Below, piece after piece: positions 34,574 through 43,467 of a stretch of DNA of 64,000 bases. Source of the DNA: Methanosarcina horonobensis HB-1 = JCM 15518 (lineage in GTDB: Archaea > Halobacteriota > Methanosarcinia > Methanosarcinales > Methanosarcinaceae); contig NZ_CP009516.1 in NCBI RefSeq assembly GCF_000970285.1, positions 2,025,036-2,089,035 on the forward strand, written 5' to 3'. Position 1 is the stretch's first letter. Each line of letters starts with the position of its first letter. The notes under the pieces were generated by a model. That model was not told the DNA's origin. It ran no database searches and saw only the letters and a list, made by a program, of their open reading frames with translations. Both the position numbers and the translations under genes were made by a program.

Positions 34574-36481
34574 TCAAGAGACTTCATCATTGATTGGTAT
34601 ATAACAGTATACGTTTTTATGTGTTGTCTTTATATCCTCTTCTTTTAAGTTTATGCCACTACAATTAATTTTTAATTTTTCGTTGACATTTAGTAAAAGT
34701 TGTTTTCTTGCATCAGCAATGCATCCAATTTTTTGTTTTTTTGCTTCAGTAATTAAAAGATATAGTCTTTTGTCTTTATAGCCAAACCCTATACCATCTA
34801 TATCTGTTAGTTCGTTTCTTTTTCGATCTAAGACCTTTATTTGATTTGGACAAACAAGTATTGGACCATTATGACAAACTTCTTGAATAGCATTTCCCAA
34901 ACTTATGAGTTCATGTCTTCTACTGTTATTTATTAAAGTTGACTCCTCTAGAAACTTCATTAACTTTTCAGATGTTTGAGTTGAGTCAAAACCTCCGATA
35001 CAAGGTAAGTCCAATACGTCATAGTTATTATATTTAAAAATACAATCATTTCTGCAGATTTGATTTAAGGTGTATAAAATAAATTTTGAATATATTTTTT
35101 CAAAACCGTTTACATGATATATTTGTTGTTTATGCACTAATTCCTTTAATCTAATTAGATCTCCCATCAATTCTCCAAGTATTTCAAGACGTTTTACTGT
35201 AGTACAGCTTTTAAAAAAAGAAAATGCTATATTGAAAGTATCCTGCTTTATACTTGGTTCTACTGAAACAATGCACTCTTTTATTCCATATTTTGTGTTT
35301 AAGCAGTTTTCTAAATCAAAGTTTAAAATATCTTTGAAAATTCTATCATGTTTATCAAAGGCATACTCAGAGTTATTTGGTAGACTTGTGTTTATTGAAA
35401 ACTTTATTTTTGTATTTGTATCTAAGTATTCTAAACAGCTATATTTGTATTGAAAATTAGAGCTGTCTTTTAAAAATTCTAGTAATCGATCAGAATCATA
35501 TATACTTTCATCAATGCATTGGTTCTTTATATGATCAACAGTTTTTCTTACATGAAGACCATGAGCTTGTAAAGAGTCTTCTGATAAATATATAGTTGCA
35601 GAAAGTAGTTTATCAAAGTCGCTTATGCTTTGAGAAATATAACTATCACCATCAATGAACAGGTTATTCACATATTCAGGCAAATTGATTAGTACAGTTT
35701 CCAATTCAAAATTAAAAGGAGTAGGTCCATACTTAGAATCTAAATACAAATAAGAAATTTGTCTAACTTTAAAAAAGATTTGTTTTAAATGCTTCCTCGC
35801 TCTTTCAAAAGCTTCTTTGTCGCTGTCATCATATTCTTGATATTTATCAATAACATAAGACCCGATGCAATTATATTCTAAAATTTTTATTAAATATTCC
35901 GTTAAATCTGGATCGGATTCTGCATATTTTTCTTTGTATTTAATTAAATAGAAAAAAGATAAAACTTTATGGAATTCATATATACTTTCGTTTTCTATAA
36001 TTTTTTCAAAATACTTCTTTGTGCCTTCAGACGGGAGACTATCGTAAACAATTTTTTGTAATTTAGAGTCCTCTTTTATGCATTTGATAAGTGCTTTCTC
36101 GCTCGAAAAAGTACCTGGAAGATGACCCATGTTTAACAACAAAATCCACATTTGGATAATTTCAAAGTAGGTTGGTTTGTTGTTTCCAATAGACACATTT
36201 GAACTAAGTCCTGTACCTTTTGAAGGCTTGAAACCAAGATCAAAATCTGTCGTGTTTAGTCTATGAAGAACTCCTAATTGCAGCATTACATACTCCCATC
36301 TAGAGTGATGCGCTCCCTCATAGACATTTCTAATAACGCCTAATTGATCAATACTTTTCAATCGATCTATATGACCATTTTCTTTCAATAAATTATAAGC
36401 CTTTGAAGAGTTCTCATAAAGATCTGATTTTAATTCTCCTAAACCTGGAACATGATACTTCAAAGTAGCTTTTACTGGCAT
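34574..36481 (-). CDS. HD-like and PD-(D/E)XK nuclease-like fusion protein
   Basis: 635 residues. Near the N-terminus GAHHSRWEYV (about 57-65) and LLLNMGHLPGTFSSE (about 114-128) match the dGTPase/SAMHD1 branch of the HD superfamily in layout, but the HD dyad is replaced by Asn117-Met118, so metal-dependent hydrolysis is doubtful. The middle is helical and unrecognised. Near the C-terminus TDIDGIGFG (Asp560 and Asp562) and LITEAKK (Glu579 and Lys581) give the spacing of a PD-(D/E)XK nuclease core. The gene is divergent from the methyltransferase-nurA-herA operon with 700 bp between, and shares its lower GC content. A nuclease or effector role in defence is inference. Confidence 0.6.
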   Translation of the reverse strand: MPVKATLKYHVPGLGELKSDLYENSSKAYNLLKENGHIDRLKSIDQLGVIRNVYEGAHHSRWEYVMLQLGVLHRLNTTDFDLGFKPSKGTGLSSNVSIGNNKPTYFEIIQMWILLLNMGHLPGTFSSEKALIKCIKEDSKLQKIVYDSLPSEGTKKYFEKIIENESIYEFHKVLSFFYLIKYKEKYAESDPDLTEYLIKILEYNCIGSYVIDKYQEYDDSDKEAFERARKHLKQIFFKVRQISYLYLDSKYGPTPFNFELETVLINLPEYVNNLFIDGDSYISQSISDFDKLLSATIYLSEDSLQAHGLHVRKTVDHIKNQCIDESIYDSDRLLEFLKDSSNFQYKYSCLEYLDTNTKIKFSINTSLPNNSEYAFDKHDRIFKDILNFDLENCLNTKYGIKECIVSVEPSIKQDTFNIAFSFFKSCTTVKRLEILGELMGDLIRLKELVHKQQIYHVNGFEKIYSKFILYTLNQICRNDCIFKYNNYDVLDLPCIGGFDSTQTSEKLMKFLEESTLINNSRRHELISLGNAIQEVCHNGPILVCPNQIKVLDRKRNELTDIDGIGFGYKDKRLYLLITEAKKQKIGCIADARKQLLLNVNEKLKINCSGINLKEEDIKTTHKNVYCYIPINDEVS

Positions 36482-36667
36482 GGGGATATAAATTTGTTAA
36501 CAGCTATATATTGTTTTTCATCTGGTATGAAAACAAATGTATAACTCCAATTATTTAAATTAAAACTAAATAATGTTTACTTAAGTTCCCCACTAAAAAA
36601 AGTATAAAAATAACCTAATGAAATCGTTTAATAGAACCTCTATTTCTTTCTGATTAATTAAATAAGT

Positions 36668-36857
36668 GAAAAAAGTCCTGCAAAGTGCCCCTTATAAAGC
36701 TGCAAAAATCACGGATTTTGAATTTCACTTTTTCTTAACTTTATCTTGACAAACGTATTGGGGGTAGATTTAAGCAGACCGCCGGCAGGAAAAATATATT
36801 TAAAGTGAATTGAATGGAAAGACAGAGTTTTCATACTATATTCAGCAGTCTCGTTTC
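36668..36857 (+). repeat. Interspersed hairpin repeat, nearly full
   Basis: Has the core TTAAGCAGACCGCCGGCAGG followed by the TATA-like AAAATATATTTAAA. The second arm is altered (CAGCAGTCT), so the stem is weaker than in the best copies. Lies in the divergent region of the nuclease/methyltransferase block. Confidence 0.75.
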
Positions 36858-37101
36858 TTATATCCTTAGAAACCAAAATTTCCTTTCAAGCATTGTTATA
36901 ATTTAAAAGAATAACTCTAATTCTTTATTCTTTGAAAGGAGACTAAGCTAATTATTGAGCTGTTACTAAAACACAAGGTATCCAACATATGAAAGGCTCA
37001 TATTATATATACAAACTAATTATAAAACTTTTCGAATGGGTTTTACATTCGAAGATAAATTAATAATTAAACCTTGAGTTTTTTACACAACTAATTTATT
37101 T

Positions 37102-37142
37102 TTCTATAAATAATCAAACCATCTATTAAATTATTTATAGAA
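37102..37142. promoter_or_regulatory. 13-bp inverted repeat upstream of the methyltransferase operon
   Basis: TTCTATAAATAAT (37102-37114) and ATTATTTATAGAA (37130-37142) are perfect complements 15 nt apart, 41 bp before the ATG at 37184. The spacing suits a dimeric regulator rather than an RNA stem. A TATA-like TTAAATATTTA lies between it and the gene (about 37156-37166). Confidence 0.6.
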
Positions 37143-37183
37143 TTAAAAAGAATGATTAAATATTTAGCATAAGTGAGGATACA

Positions 37184-38338
37184 ATGGACAAAATATATAA
37201 TAACAAAAATAGTCTCAATTTTCCCTTGAAAATTCTTCCTAAAAAAAGTAATCCATTTTTGAGACTTAATACTATTTGTCCATATTACACTATGTTTCCA
37301 CTTGATTTCCCCTTTAGAGTCTTAAGGAAAGCAAATTCGAAAGAAAAAGTTTTGGATCCCTTTTGTGGAAGGGGAACAAGTAATTTTGCAGCTCGCTTAA
37401 GAGGAATGGAATCAGTTGGGATTGATACAAACCCTGTTGCATGTGCTATTGCATCTGCAAAACTTGTACACACAACCCCTGAGAAAATTATTGAACTATG
37501 CAAGATGATACTGAAAAGTAAAAAGAAACCAGAAGATACCCCGATTGGAGAATTTTGGGATCTTTGCTACCATCCTTCTACATTGCATCAAGTTTGTAAA
37601 TTGCGAGAATATTTTTTAGATAGATGTGAAAGCAATGAAGAAGTTGCATTGAGAGCTATCGTCCTCGGAACAATGCATGGACCGAGGAATAAAAAAACTC
37701 CTTCTTACTTATCAAATCAAATGCCAAGGACCTATGCATCAAAACCCAATTATTCTATAAAATTCTGGGAAAAGAACCATCTAGTTCCTCTCGAAATAAA
37801 TATTTTAGATATTATAATTAGAAAAGCACATTATTCGTTCTCACACTTACCACCCTCTACAGGTGGAGAGATTTTTAAAGCCGATTGTAGCTATCCTTTA
37901 AATGACTGTTCTGTATACGAATTTAATTGGGTAATTACTTCTCCTCCTTATTATCAGATGAAAACGTACGTTCAAGACCAATGGTTAAGGAATTGGTTCT
38001 TAGGAGGAAATCCTGAAATTGATTACTCTGTCAAAGGGCAATTATCTCACTCATCTCAGGAGACATTTGTGGGAGAATTAGGGAAAGTATGGAAAAATGT
38101 AGCTGATGTCTGTGCCCCAGAAGCTAAACTCGTAATACGTTTTGGAGCCTTACCTAGTTCTCCAGTAAATCCAACGGAACTATTGAGGGCATCGTTAGAA
38201 AAATCGAATTGTGGTTGGAAAGTATTAACCGTTAAATATGCCGGCAGTATACCAAAAGGAAAAAGACAAGCAGATCAGTTTTCAAAAAACGTAGGAGAGA
38301 TACAAAGAGAGATTGATTTATACGCAGTTTTAAGGTGA
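37184..38338 (+). CDS. DNA methyltransferase (N4-cytosine/N6-adenine type)
   Basis: 384 residues. SAM-binding motif I DPFCGRGT (58-65) with the acidic VGIDTNP loop after it, and catalytic motif IV TSPPYYQM near 252-259, mark an amino-methyltransferase. TSPPY is typical of N4-cytosine enzymes but also seen for adenine. Motif I precedes motif IV with about 190 residues between, which could hold target recognition. GTGAGG lies before the ATG. The stop codon TGA overlaps the GTG start of the nurA-like gene, so the three genes 37184-41600 form one translationally coupled unit. It may mark host DNA to protect it from the downstream nuclease; that link is inference. Confidence 0.82.
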   Translation: MDKIYNNKNSLNFPLKILPKKSNPFLRLNTICPYYTMFPLDFPFRVLRKANSKEKVLDPFCGRGTSNFAARLRGMESVGIDTNPVACAIASAKLVHTTPEKIIELCKMILKSKKKPEDTPIGEFWDLCYHPSTLHQVCKLREYFLDRCESNEEVALRAIVLGTMHGPRNKKTPSYLSNQMPRTYASKPNYSIKFWEKNHLVPLEINILDIIIRKAHYSFSHLPPSTGGEIFKADCSYPLNDCSVYEFNWVITSPPYYQMKTYVQDQWLRNWFLGGNPEIDYSVKGQLSHSSQETFVGELGKVWKNVADVCAPEAKLVIRFGALPSSPVNPTELLRASLEKSNCGWKVLTVKYAGSIPKGKRQADQFSKNVGEIQREIDLYAVLR

Positions 38339-39501
38339 TTTTTTTGCTTGATGTTAATACATTACCCCCTTTGAAAAAAGCAATTAATGATAGAGCAAAA
38401 GCTGACAGATTTTTATTGGATAATTTAAGAAAAGAAGTTCGATATTTTGCTCCCGATAAACATCGAATTCAACCTTACTCTACAACTGCGGTGTCTCTAG
38501 TAGCCAGCGATGGCGGTAATAACAAACTTGCTTTTGATCCATTTTATGTACAATTAATCCGTGTCACTGACTCATATGGCAAAGAGTTGTGTCTTGACGC
38601 TGTGTCTCCTTCAACTGATACTGATGAATTAAGTGATTGTCAGTTTAATCCAGATGGCACCCCAAGAACAGCGCTTGGAAAAATGATGAGGGGGTTAAGA
38701 GTTACTAAGCTTCACAGATTAAGCCCGATGATCCCAAAAGGCGCAAAAATTAGAAGTGATCCTCATTCTGTCAAACCCGGTTGGGTAATGGTTTACCGTG
38801 ATCTTTGTGAATGGGCTGTATTATATGAACGCCTGTGCCACACAACTTTTGCAACAGATACTCTTATTGTTAGAGATGGGCTCTTAAGAAGTAAAATTTT
38901 TTCTAAAGATCTATTTATCAAATGGCGGAAAAATGTTGAAGAAGCAATCATAAGAATCCAACAAGAAGATAAAAGACGGGTTTTTTTAGTAGGGCTTGCC
39001 AAGCATAGTAAAGTTATTGATAGATACCAGCTCGCTATGGCTATTGAAGATATATTCCCCTCTGGAGATGCTTGGTATGTTAGGATTCCACGAGATTTAG
39101 AGGCAAAAGCCTATATCTGGCAAGAATATGCTCGAGGTGCGGAAGTTGAAGGTGAAGAAACTGAAGCTCCAAAATTTGTCGCTGGGGATATGTATCTCGT
39201 AAGGTTTGGGAAAATGAGTGGAGATCCTATTTGGGCAGTAGATATTTTTTCACATCAGAGTCCTCATTCTTCTGAAATCTTTGGGTACCTTCTTAACGAC
39301 GCAATCAATGGATTTCCAGTTCCCTTTTATCCACTCTGCCTACAAAAGGCACATGAATATGCTCAAGTCGTGGACTTTGATTTAGAAATTTTCCAGGATG
39401 AGATATACTCAGCGGTTAGAGATTTGTTGCCGCCAGAAAAACAACCAATAATAGATTCATGGAGATTTAAGTCTGATGTTTCAATGAGGCGATATGGTTG
39501 A
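38335..39501 (+). CDS. nurA: NurA-domain nuclease
   Basis: 388 residues. NurA hallmarks: the metal-binding Asp in SLVASDGGNN (Asp59), LIVRDGLLRSK near 176-186, the KHSKVI block near 223, and the C-terminal PFYPLCLQKAHEYAQVVDFD. NurA enzymes are Mn2+-dependent 5'-3' nucleases that work with HerA in DNA end processing. The GTG start overlaps the previous stop (GTGA), and its own stop overlaps the TTG of herA. The gene is a divergent member, and its methyltransferase partner is not part of the usual Mre11-Rad50-HerA-NurA repair cluster, pointing to a separate specialised system. Confidence 0.8.
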   Translation: MIFLLDVNTLPPLKKAINDRAKADRFLLDNLRKEVRYFAPDKHRIQPYSTTAVSLVASDGGNNKLAFDPFYVQLIRVTDSYGKELCLDAVSPSTDTDELSDCQFNPDGTPRTALGKMMRGLRVTKLHRLSPMIPKGAKIRSDPHSVKPGWVMVYRDLCEWAVLYERLCHTTFATDTLIVRDGLLRSKIFSKDLFIKWRKNVEEAIIRIQQEDKRRVFLVGLAKHSKVIDRYQLAMAIEDIFPSGDAWYVRIPRDLEAKAYIWQEYARGAEVEGEETEAPKFVAGDMYLVRFGKMSGDPIWAVDIFSHQSPHSSEIFGYLLNDAINGFPVPFYPLCLQKAHEYAQVVDFDLEIFQDEIYSAVRDLLPPEKQPIIDSWRFKSDVSMRRYG

Positions 39502-41600
39502 TTCTTTTTCCTAAAGATAAAGTTGTAGGAATATTCAGAGGATTCAGTAAAGGAGGTATGGAATTTCATGCCGAAATTATTCTGCCTTACCGTAACGAAT
39601 TCCAAAGTATTCCCATGCACGGACAGTTTCTTTTAATTCAACTTGAGTCTGAAAATGAAGCTGTTTTGGGCAGGATTACTTCTCTTTCATCTGAAGGTAG
39701 ATTAGCTTCGAGTCCTGGAGAAGACTATGGTTTAAGAGCAGTTGCTGATGATCGACCCATACCAGAAGATTTACGTCAGCAATATCTCAAATATCGTGTA
39801 GATGTTCGTGTACTTGGTGTAATCAGGATTATTGATGAAAAAATTATCTTTGCACCATCTCACCGAAGACTTCCACATGTAGGAAGCAAGGTTGCTTTTC
39901 TATCCAATGAAATCATAAAAGAGATCGCAGGCCATAATTTAGAAGGAGTTGAAATTGGGTATTTTGCACTTGGAGAGTTTATTTACTCCGGTAGAGATAA
40001 TCGTCTTGCCCCTCTGCCCTGGATGCGAATACAAAACCCAGCAGTTATCCCTCGTTTTCCGGTACAAAATTTAGTTTCAAGAAGAACTTTCGTGTTTGCT
40101 AGAGCTGGTTTTGGCAAATCAAACCTTAATAAACTTTTATTTAGCAATTTATATAAGGAAACTCCAGTAATTGAAAAAAGAGGTGGCAAAACGGCCCCTG
40201 TAGGTACAATTATTTTTGATCCCGATGGCGAATATTATTGGCCTGATGACAAAAATAGACCTGGATTATGTGATGTTCCAGAACTTGAAGACAAAATTGT
40301 AGTATTCACAAAGAAGACAGGACCTAGCCCCTTTTATAATTCATTTGTCGCATCTGACATTCGATTTGATATACGCAGATTTAAAGCAAGTGATGTAGTT
40401 TCGATTGCTTTGGCTCCTGAAAAACAGGAACAACAAAATGTCAGAAAATTAAGAGGTCTAAGCAGTGATAAGTGGGCAAAATTGGTTGACTTGATACATA
40501 AAGACGAGAATTATGCTGATGGTGATGAAGTAAAGAAACTGTTAGGCTTAGATAACAATCAAGATGTAGAGATGAATGCTGCTCGAGCTAATATGACTTC
40601 CATAGTTAGAATGTTACATGATCCTGGAAGTTTAATGTGGGATATGCTGCTCAACAGTTTAAAAGAAGGAAAACTATGCATAATTGATGTTTCTCAATTA
40701 AGAGGAGAACCAGCCTTAATTCTTTCAGGTCTCATCTTACAAAGAATTTTTGAATATAATCAGGACCAATTCACAAGAGCGGATCCTAAGACTATCCCCA
40801 CAATAGCTGTAGTTGAAGAGGCGCAGTCTGTTCTTGGAAACACAAAAAGCTTTGCTCCATATGTTAGCTGGGTTAAAGAAGGAAGAAAGTATGATTTAGG
40901 GGCAGTTCTGATAACTCAACAACCTGGAAGTATATCAAATGAGATTTTGAGTCAGGGTGACAATTGGTTTACTTTCCATCTGATTTCCGCAGGAGATCTT
41001 CAGGCACTCAAGAAAGCAAATGCCCATTTTAGTGACGACATACTAAGTTCCCTATTAAATGAGCCCATTGTTGGTAACGGTGTTTTTTGGAGCAGTGCTG
41101 GTGGGACAAGCTATCCGATTCCAATACGTGTAATGTCATTTGAACAATTATATGAAGTACAAGATCCTGAATATAACTTACCTGAAGCAGAAACATTTGC
41201 TAGGATATTGAAGAACGAATTTAGTAGATACGCTGAAATCTCGGAAAACACTTCTCGTGTAGAAAATAGTCAAGTTGATAGTAATTGCGAAGAAAAAGAG
41301 GAAGATGTAGAAGAAGATTATTTTAATGCGTATGTTACCGATGCAATTAAAAAATTAAAAAATGATGTGGAATTGATAAGTAAGATAGAAAAAAGAGGAA
41401 TGACATGGAGAGGCATAGTTAATGAGTTGGAGAAAAGGCTTCCAGATTTTATTGATCCGGAAGAAAAAAATTCAATAGCTTATAGCAATGTAAAAAATGC
41501 CCTCGATATACTTTTTGGCTCTGAGAAGTGGGATACTGAAAAACGACCTAGTAAATCTGGAAGTGGTCAGACACTTTGGGTGTTTATAAAAAACAAGTGA
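39498..41600 (+). CDS. herA: HerA-type hexameric ATPase
   Basis: 700 residues. An N-terminal beta-barrel HAS-like region (1-150) is followed by the FtsK/HerA ATPase core: Walker A ARAGFGKSN (about 201-209, with Phe in place of the usual residue), IIFDPDGEYYW typical of DUF87, Walker B IPTIAVVEEAQ near 434-444, and KYDLGAVLITQQPGSI near 470. About 150 residues follow the core, with an acidic linker (EEKEEDVEEDYFN) and a winged-helix-like end (GMTWRGIVNELEKRLP). It would pump DNA to the NurA nuclease. Start is TTG at 39498, overlapping the nurA stop, with GAGG 9 nt upstream. Confidence 0.85.
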   Translation: MILFPKDKVVGIFRGFSKGGMEFHAEIILPYRNEFQSIPMHGQFLLIQLESENEAVLGRITSLSSEGRLASSPGEDYGLRAVADDRPIPEDLRQQYLKYRVDVRVLGVIRIIDEKIIFAPSHRRLPHVGSKVAFLSNEIIKEIAGHNLEGVEIGYFALGEFIYSGRDNRLAPLPWMRIQNPAVIPRFPVQNLVSRRTFVFARAGFGKSNLNKLLFSNLYKETPVIEKRGGKTAPVGTIIFDPDGEYYWPDDKNRPGLCDVPELEDKIVVFTKKTGPSPFYNSFVASDIRFDIRRFKASDVVSIALAPEKQEQQNVRKLRGLSSDKWAKLVDLIHKDENYADGDEVKKLLGLDNNQDVEMNAARANMTSIVRMLHDPGSLMWDMLLNSLKEGKLCIIDVSQLRGEPALILSGLILQRIFEYNQDQFTRADPKTIPTIAVVEEAQSVLGNTKSFAPYVSWVKEGRKYDLGAVLITQQPGSISNEILSQGDNWFTFHLISAGDLQALKKANAHFSDDILSSLLNEPIVGNGVFWSSAGGTSYPIPIRVMSFEQLYEVQDPEYNLPEAETFARILKNEFSRYAEISENTSRVENSQVDSNCEEKEEDVEEDYFNAYVTDAIKKLKNDVELISKIEKRGMTWRGIVNELEKRLPDFIDPEEKNSIAYSNVKNALDILFGSEKWDTEKRPSKSGSGQTLWVFIKNK

Positions 41601-41710
41601 AAAAGAGCGATAAGGTGTTTAATTTGAAGTAATTTTTTAAGCTAAGATTTAGATGACAGGTTTCCATATTAATTTGAAAACTGTCCTGATAAGTAAAATA
41701 ACTTTGATCA

Positions 41711-41905
41711 AAAACAGCCCCGCAAAGTGCCCCTTCTAAAACCGCAAAAATCACAGGTTTTTCGATTTCACTTTTCTTAACATTATCTTAACAAACGTGT
41801 TCGGGGTAGATTTAAGCAGACCGCCGGCAGGAAAAATATATTTTAGCTGAACTGGTTACGGAGGAAGATTTTCATTTCTTATTCGGCGGTCCAGTTTCTA
41901 CTGGC
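41711..41905 (+). repeat. Interspersed hairpin repeat, full stem
   Basis: GACCGCCG (41819-41826) pairs perfectly with CGGCGGTC (41884-41891). Lies between herA and the 107-residue protein. Confidence 0.8.
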
Positions 41906-41954
41906 TTTCCTTATAGTAAGCGGCGTTTTTATGCAATAAAGGAAAATCAAAAGT

Positions 41955-42278
41955 ATGGACTTCACAGGGACATGGCACATTTATGAGATGGAACTATGGG
42001 ATGAGGACTATTTCAATATGGACGTTCAGGCTTATATTACGATAGAGCCAGACAACATGGGATATTTTCAATTTGGTTTAGTTTATGGTGATATAGACGG
42101 AAGGATCGTTGAATATGCTGATGGCAAAAGATTTGAATTTACCTGGGAAGGAAATGAAGAATGCGACCATGTTTTTGGTAGCGGCTGGGTAAAGATTAAG
42201 CAAAAAGACGTACTGGAAGGCGAGTTTAGATTTCATCTAGGAGACAGTTCTACCTTTTTAGCAAGGAGAGCAAAATAA
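41955..42278 (+). CDS. Small soluble protein, unknown family
   Basis: 107 residues, acidic, rich in aromatic residues and beta-prone: MDFTGTWHIYEMELWDEDYFNMD, ITIEPDNMGYFQFG, FTWEGNEECDHVFGSGWVKI and GEFRFHLGDSSTF. It resembles small lipocalin- or beta-barrel-like hypothetical proteins found across bacteria and archaea. No catalytic motif is seen. AAAGGAAAA lies before the ATG. It is flanked on both sides by copies of the hairpin repeat. Confidence 0.65.
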   Translation: MDFTGTWHIYEMELWDEDYFNMDVQAYITIEPDNMGYFQFGLVYGDIDGRIVEYADGKRFEFTWEGNEECDHVFGSGWVKIKQKDVLEGEFRFHLGDSSTFLARRAK

Positions 42279-42289
42279 TAAACTGAAGT

Positions 42290-42385
42290 TTTTAAATTCA
42301 ACTTTTCTTGACTTTATTTTCACAAACGTATTCAAGGAAGACTTAAGCAGACCGCCGGCAGGAAAAATATATTTAAACTGAATTG
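42290..42385 (+). repeat. Interspersed hairpin repeat, core part
   Basis: Has the ACAAACGTATTC block and the AAGCAGACCGCCGGCAGG core plus the TATA-like tract; the second arm and the 5' part are missing. It ends close to the 3' end of the hicB gene on the other strand. Confidence 0.7.
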
Positions 42386-42410
42386 AAAAGAGGTTTGAAG
42401 TAATAAAAAT

Positions 42411-42653
42411 TTATACAACTTCAGAACTGGTAGATGATTTTTCAGCAATAGCCACATATTCGGCAAAGGATTCTGATTCCGGAATAGGTAAATTGTCCTC
42501 AAGCAGTCCCTGTACGTGCATCTCAATAGCTTCATAGATGTTTTTTTCTGCCTCCTCTCGCGTGGAGCCGGTAGCTACACAGCCTGGGAGGTCAGGTGAA
42601 TATGCCGAATAGTTGTTTTTTGCTTTTTCGATTACAACGAGGAAACGGTGCAT
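42411..42653 (-). CDS. hicB: HicB-type antitoxin
   Basis: 80 residues with the degenerate RNase-H-like HicB fold: FLVVIEKAKNNYSAYSPDLPGCVATGSTREEAEKNIYEAI. It neutralises the HicA mRNA interferase made from the gene directly upstream, whose stop region (GGAGGATTAA) contains this gene's ribosome site, so the two are tightly coupled. No DNA-binding tail is seen after the fold (ends SSTSSEVV). A near copy lies at 47169-47411. Confidence 0.85.
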   Translation of the reverse strand: MHRFLVVIEKAKNNYSAYSPDLPGCVATGSTREEAEKNIYEAIEMHVQGLLEDNLPIPESESFAEYVAIAEKSSTSSEVV

Positions 42654-42656
42654 GAT

Positions 42657-42851
42657 TTAATCCTCCATTTTTAATTGAGCTTGTTTTAATATGCTGTTCA
42701 ATGTTCCTGGAGCAAGATCATCTCCACTATGCCCTGCAATTGTTACCCTGCCTGGTTTAGTAGGGTGCTTATATTGCCGGTAGCTACCTTTTGTTGCAAC
42801 CAGATACCAACCATCGGCTTCAAGAAGTTTTATGACCTCACGTACTTTCAT
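42657..42851 (-). CDS. hicA: HicA-type toxin
   Basis: 64 residues, a complete HicA double-stranded-RNA-binding-like fold: KVREVIKLLEADGWYLVATKGSYRQYKHP, with the catalytic His in YKHP, then GRVTIAGHSGDDLAPGTLNSILKQAQL. HicA cleaves mRNA in the cytosol and is held in check by HicB. It lies between two hicB genes on the same strand (42920-43102 upstream and 42411-42653 downstream), which is unusual. Confidence 0.87.
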   Translation of the reverse strand: MKVREVIKLLEADGWYLVATKGSYRQYKHPTKPGRVTIAGHSGDDLAPGTLNSILKQAQLKMED

Positions 42852-42919
42852 TCCAATCTGTCTTCATGTATATTTAAATGTAATTAGAAAACTCAGCTTT
42901 TTCTCGCAGGAAGCTTATT

Positions 42920-43102
42920 TCAAAGAGGGTTATGCAGTTCATCTTCTGCGAGGGATTCCAGGCAGGCCTGAATTGCTTCTTTAATATTTTCAATAGCTTC
43001 TTCAACCGTATCTCCCTGTGAAAAACAGCCTGGCAAACCGGGGCAGCTGGCAATAAATCCCCCTACATCTTCGTCTTCCTCAAGGATAATTTTGAACTGC
43101 AT
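42920..43102 (-). CDS. Second HicB-type antitoxin upstream of hicA
   Basis: 60 residues: MQFKIILEEDEDVGGFIASCPGLPGCFSQGDTVEEAIENIKEAIQACLESL, the core HicB fold. A longer frame extends upstream to 43264, but it runs into the interspersed repeat, and the ATG at 43102 gives the normal HicB opening. It is closely related to the orphan at 48367-48549 rather than to its neighbour at 42411. It could interact with the same HicA or be a stray antitoxin. Confidence 0.78.
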   Translation of the reverse strand: MQFKIILEEDEDVGGFIASCPGLPGCFSQGDTVEEAIENIKEAIQACLESLAEDELHNPL

Positions 43103-43209
43103 AAGACCGATTATGAGGTTTTTGCTTAAATTTGTATGGGTGAAAGGATTTAACATTCGAATAGATTCCATGAAAATATAATTCAACTGACGATTTTTCG
43201 CTTCTATTA

Positions 43210-43395
43210 GATACGAATCCCTCCTAAAGGGAAAAGAATCGCTTAATCTAAAGAAGCCCTGCAAAGTGCCCCTTTTAAATCTGCGAAAATCACGGTTTTT
43301 TGGCTTTCTTTTCTTACCATTATCTTAATAAACGTATTCGGGGTAGATTTAAGCAGATTGCCGGCAGGAAAAATATATCAAATGAATTGAAGGAC
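43210..43395 (+). repeat. Interspersed hairpin repeat
   Basis: 5' blocks and the core are present; the first arm reads GATTGCCGG, and the second arm is not found. It ends about 75 bp before the two palindromic sites upstream of the ATPase gene. Confidence 0.72.
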
Positions 43396-43467
43396 AAAAT
43401 AAGAAATCTCCTTTCTTGTTCAACATCCCTAAATTATAAGCTTCAAATCCACTTCCATTTAAATAAC

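Noticed and set aside
41811-41900. Repeat stems as rho-independent-type terminators
   Set aside because: Loops of about 60 nt and no T run after the second arm. Copies occur both before and after genes and in one orientation only, which does not fit terminators of the neighbouring genes.
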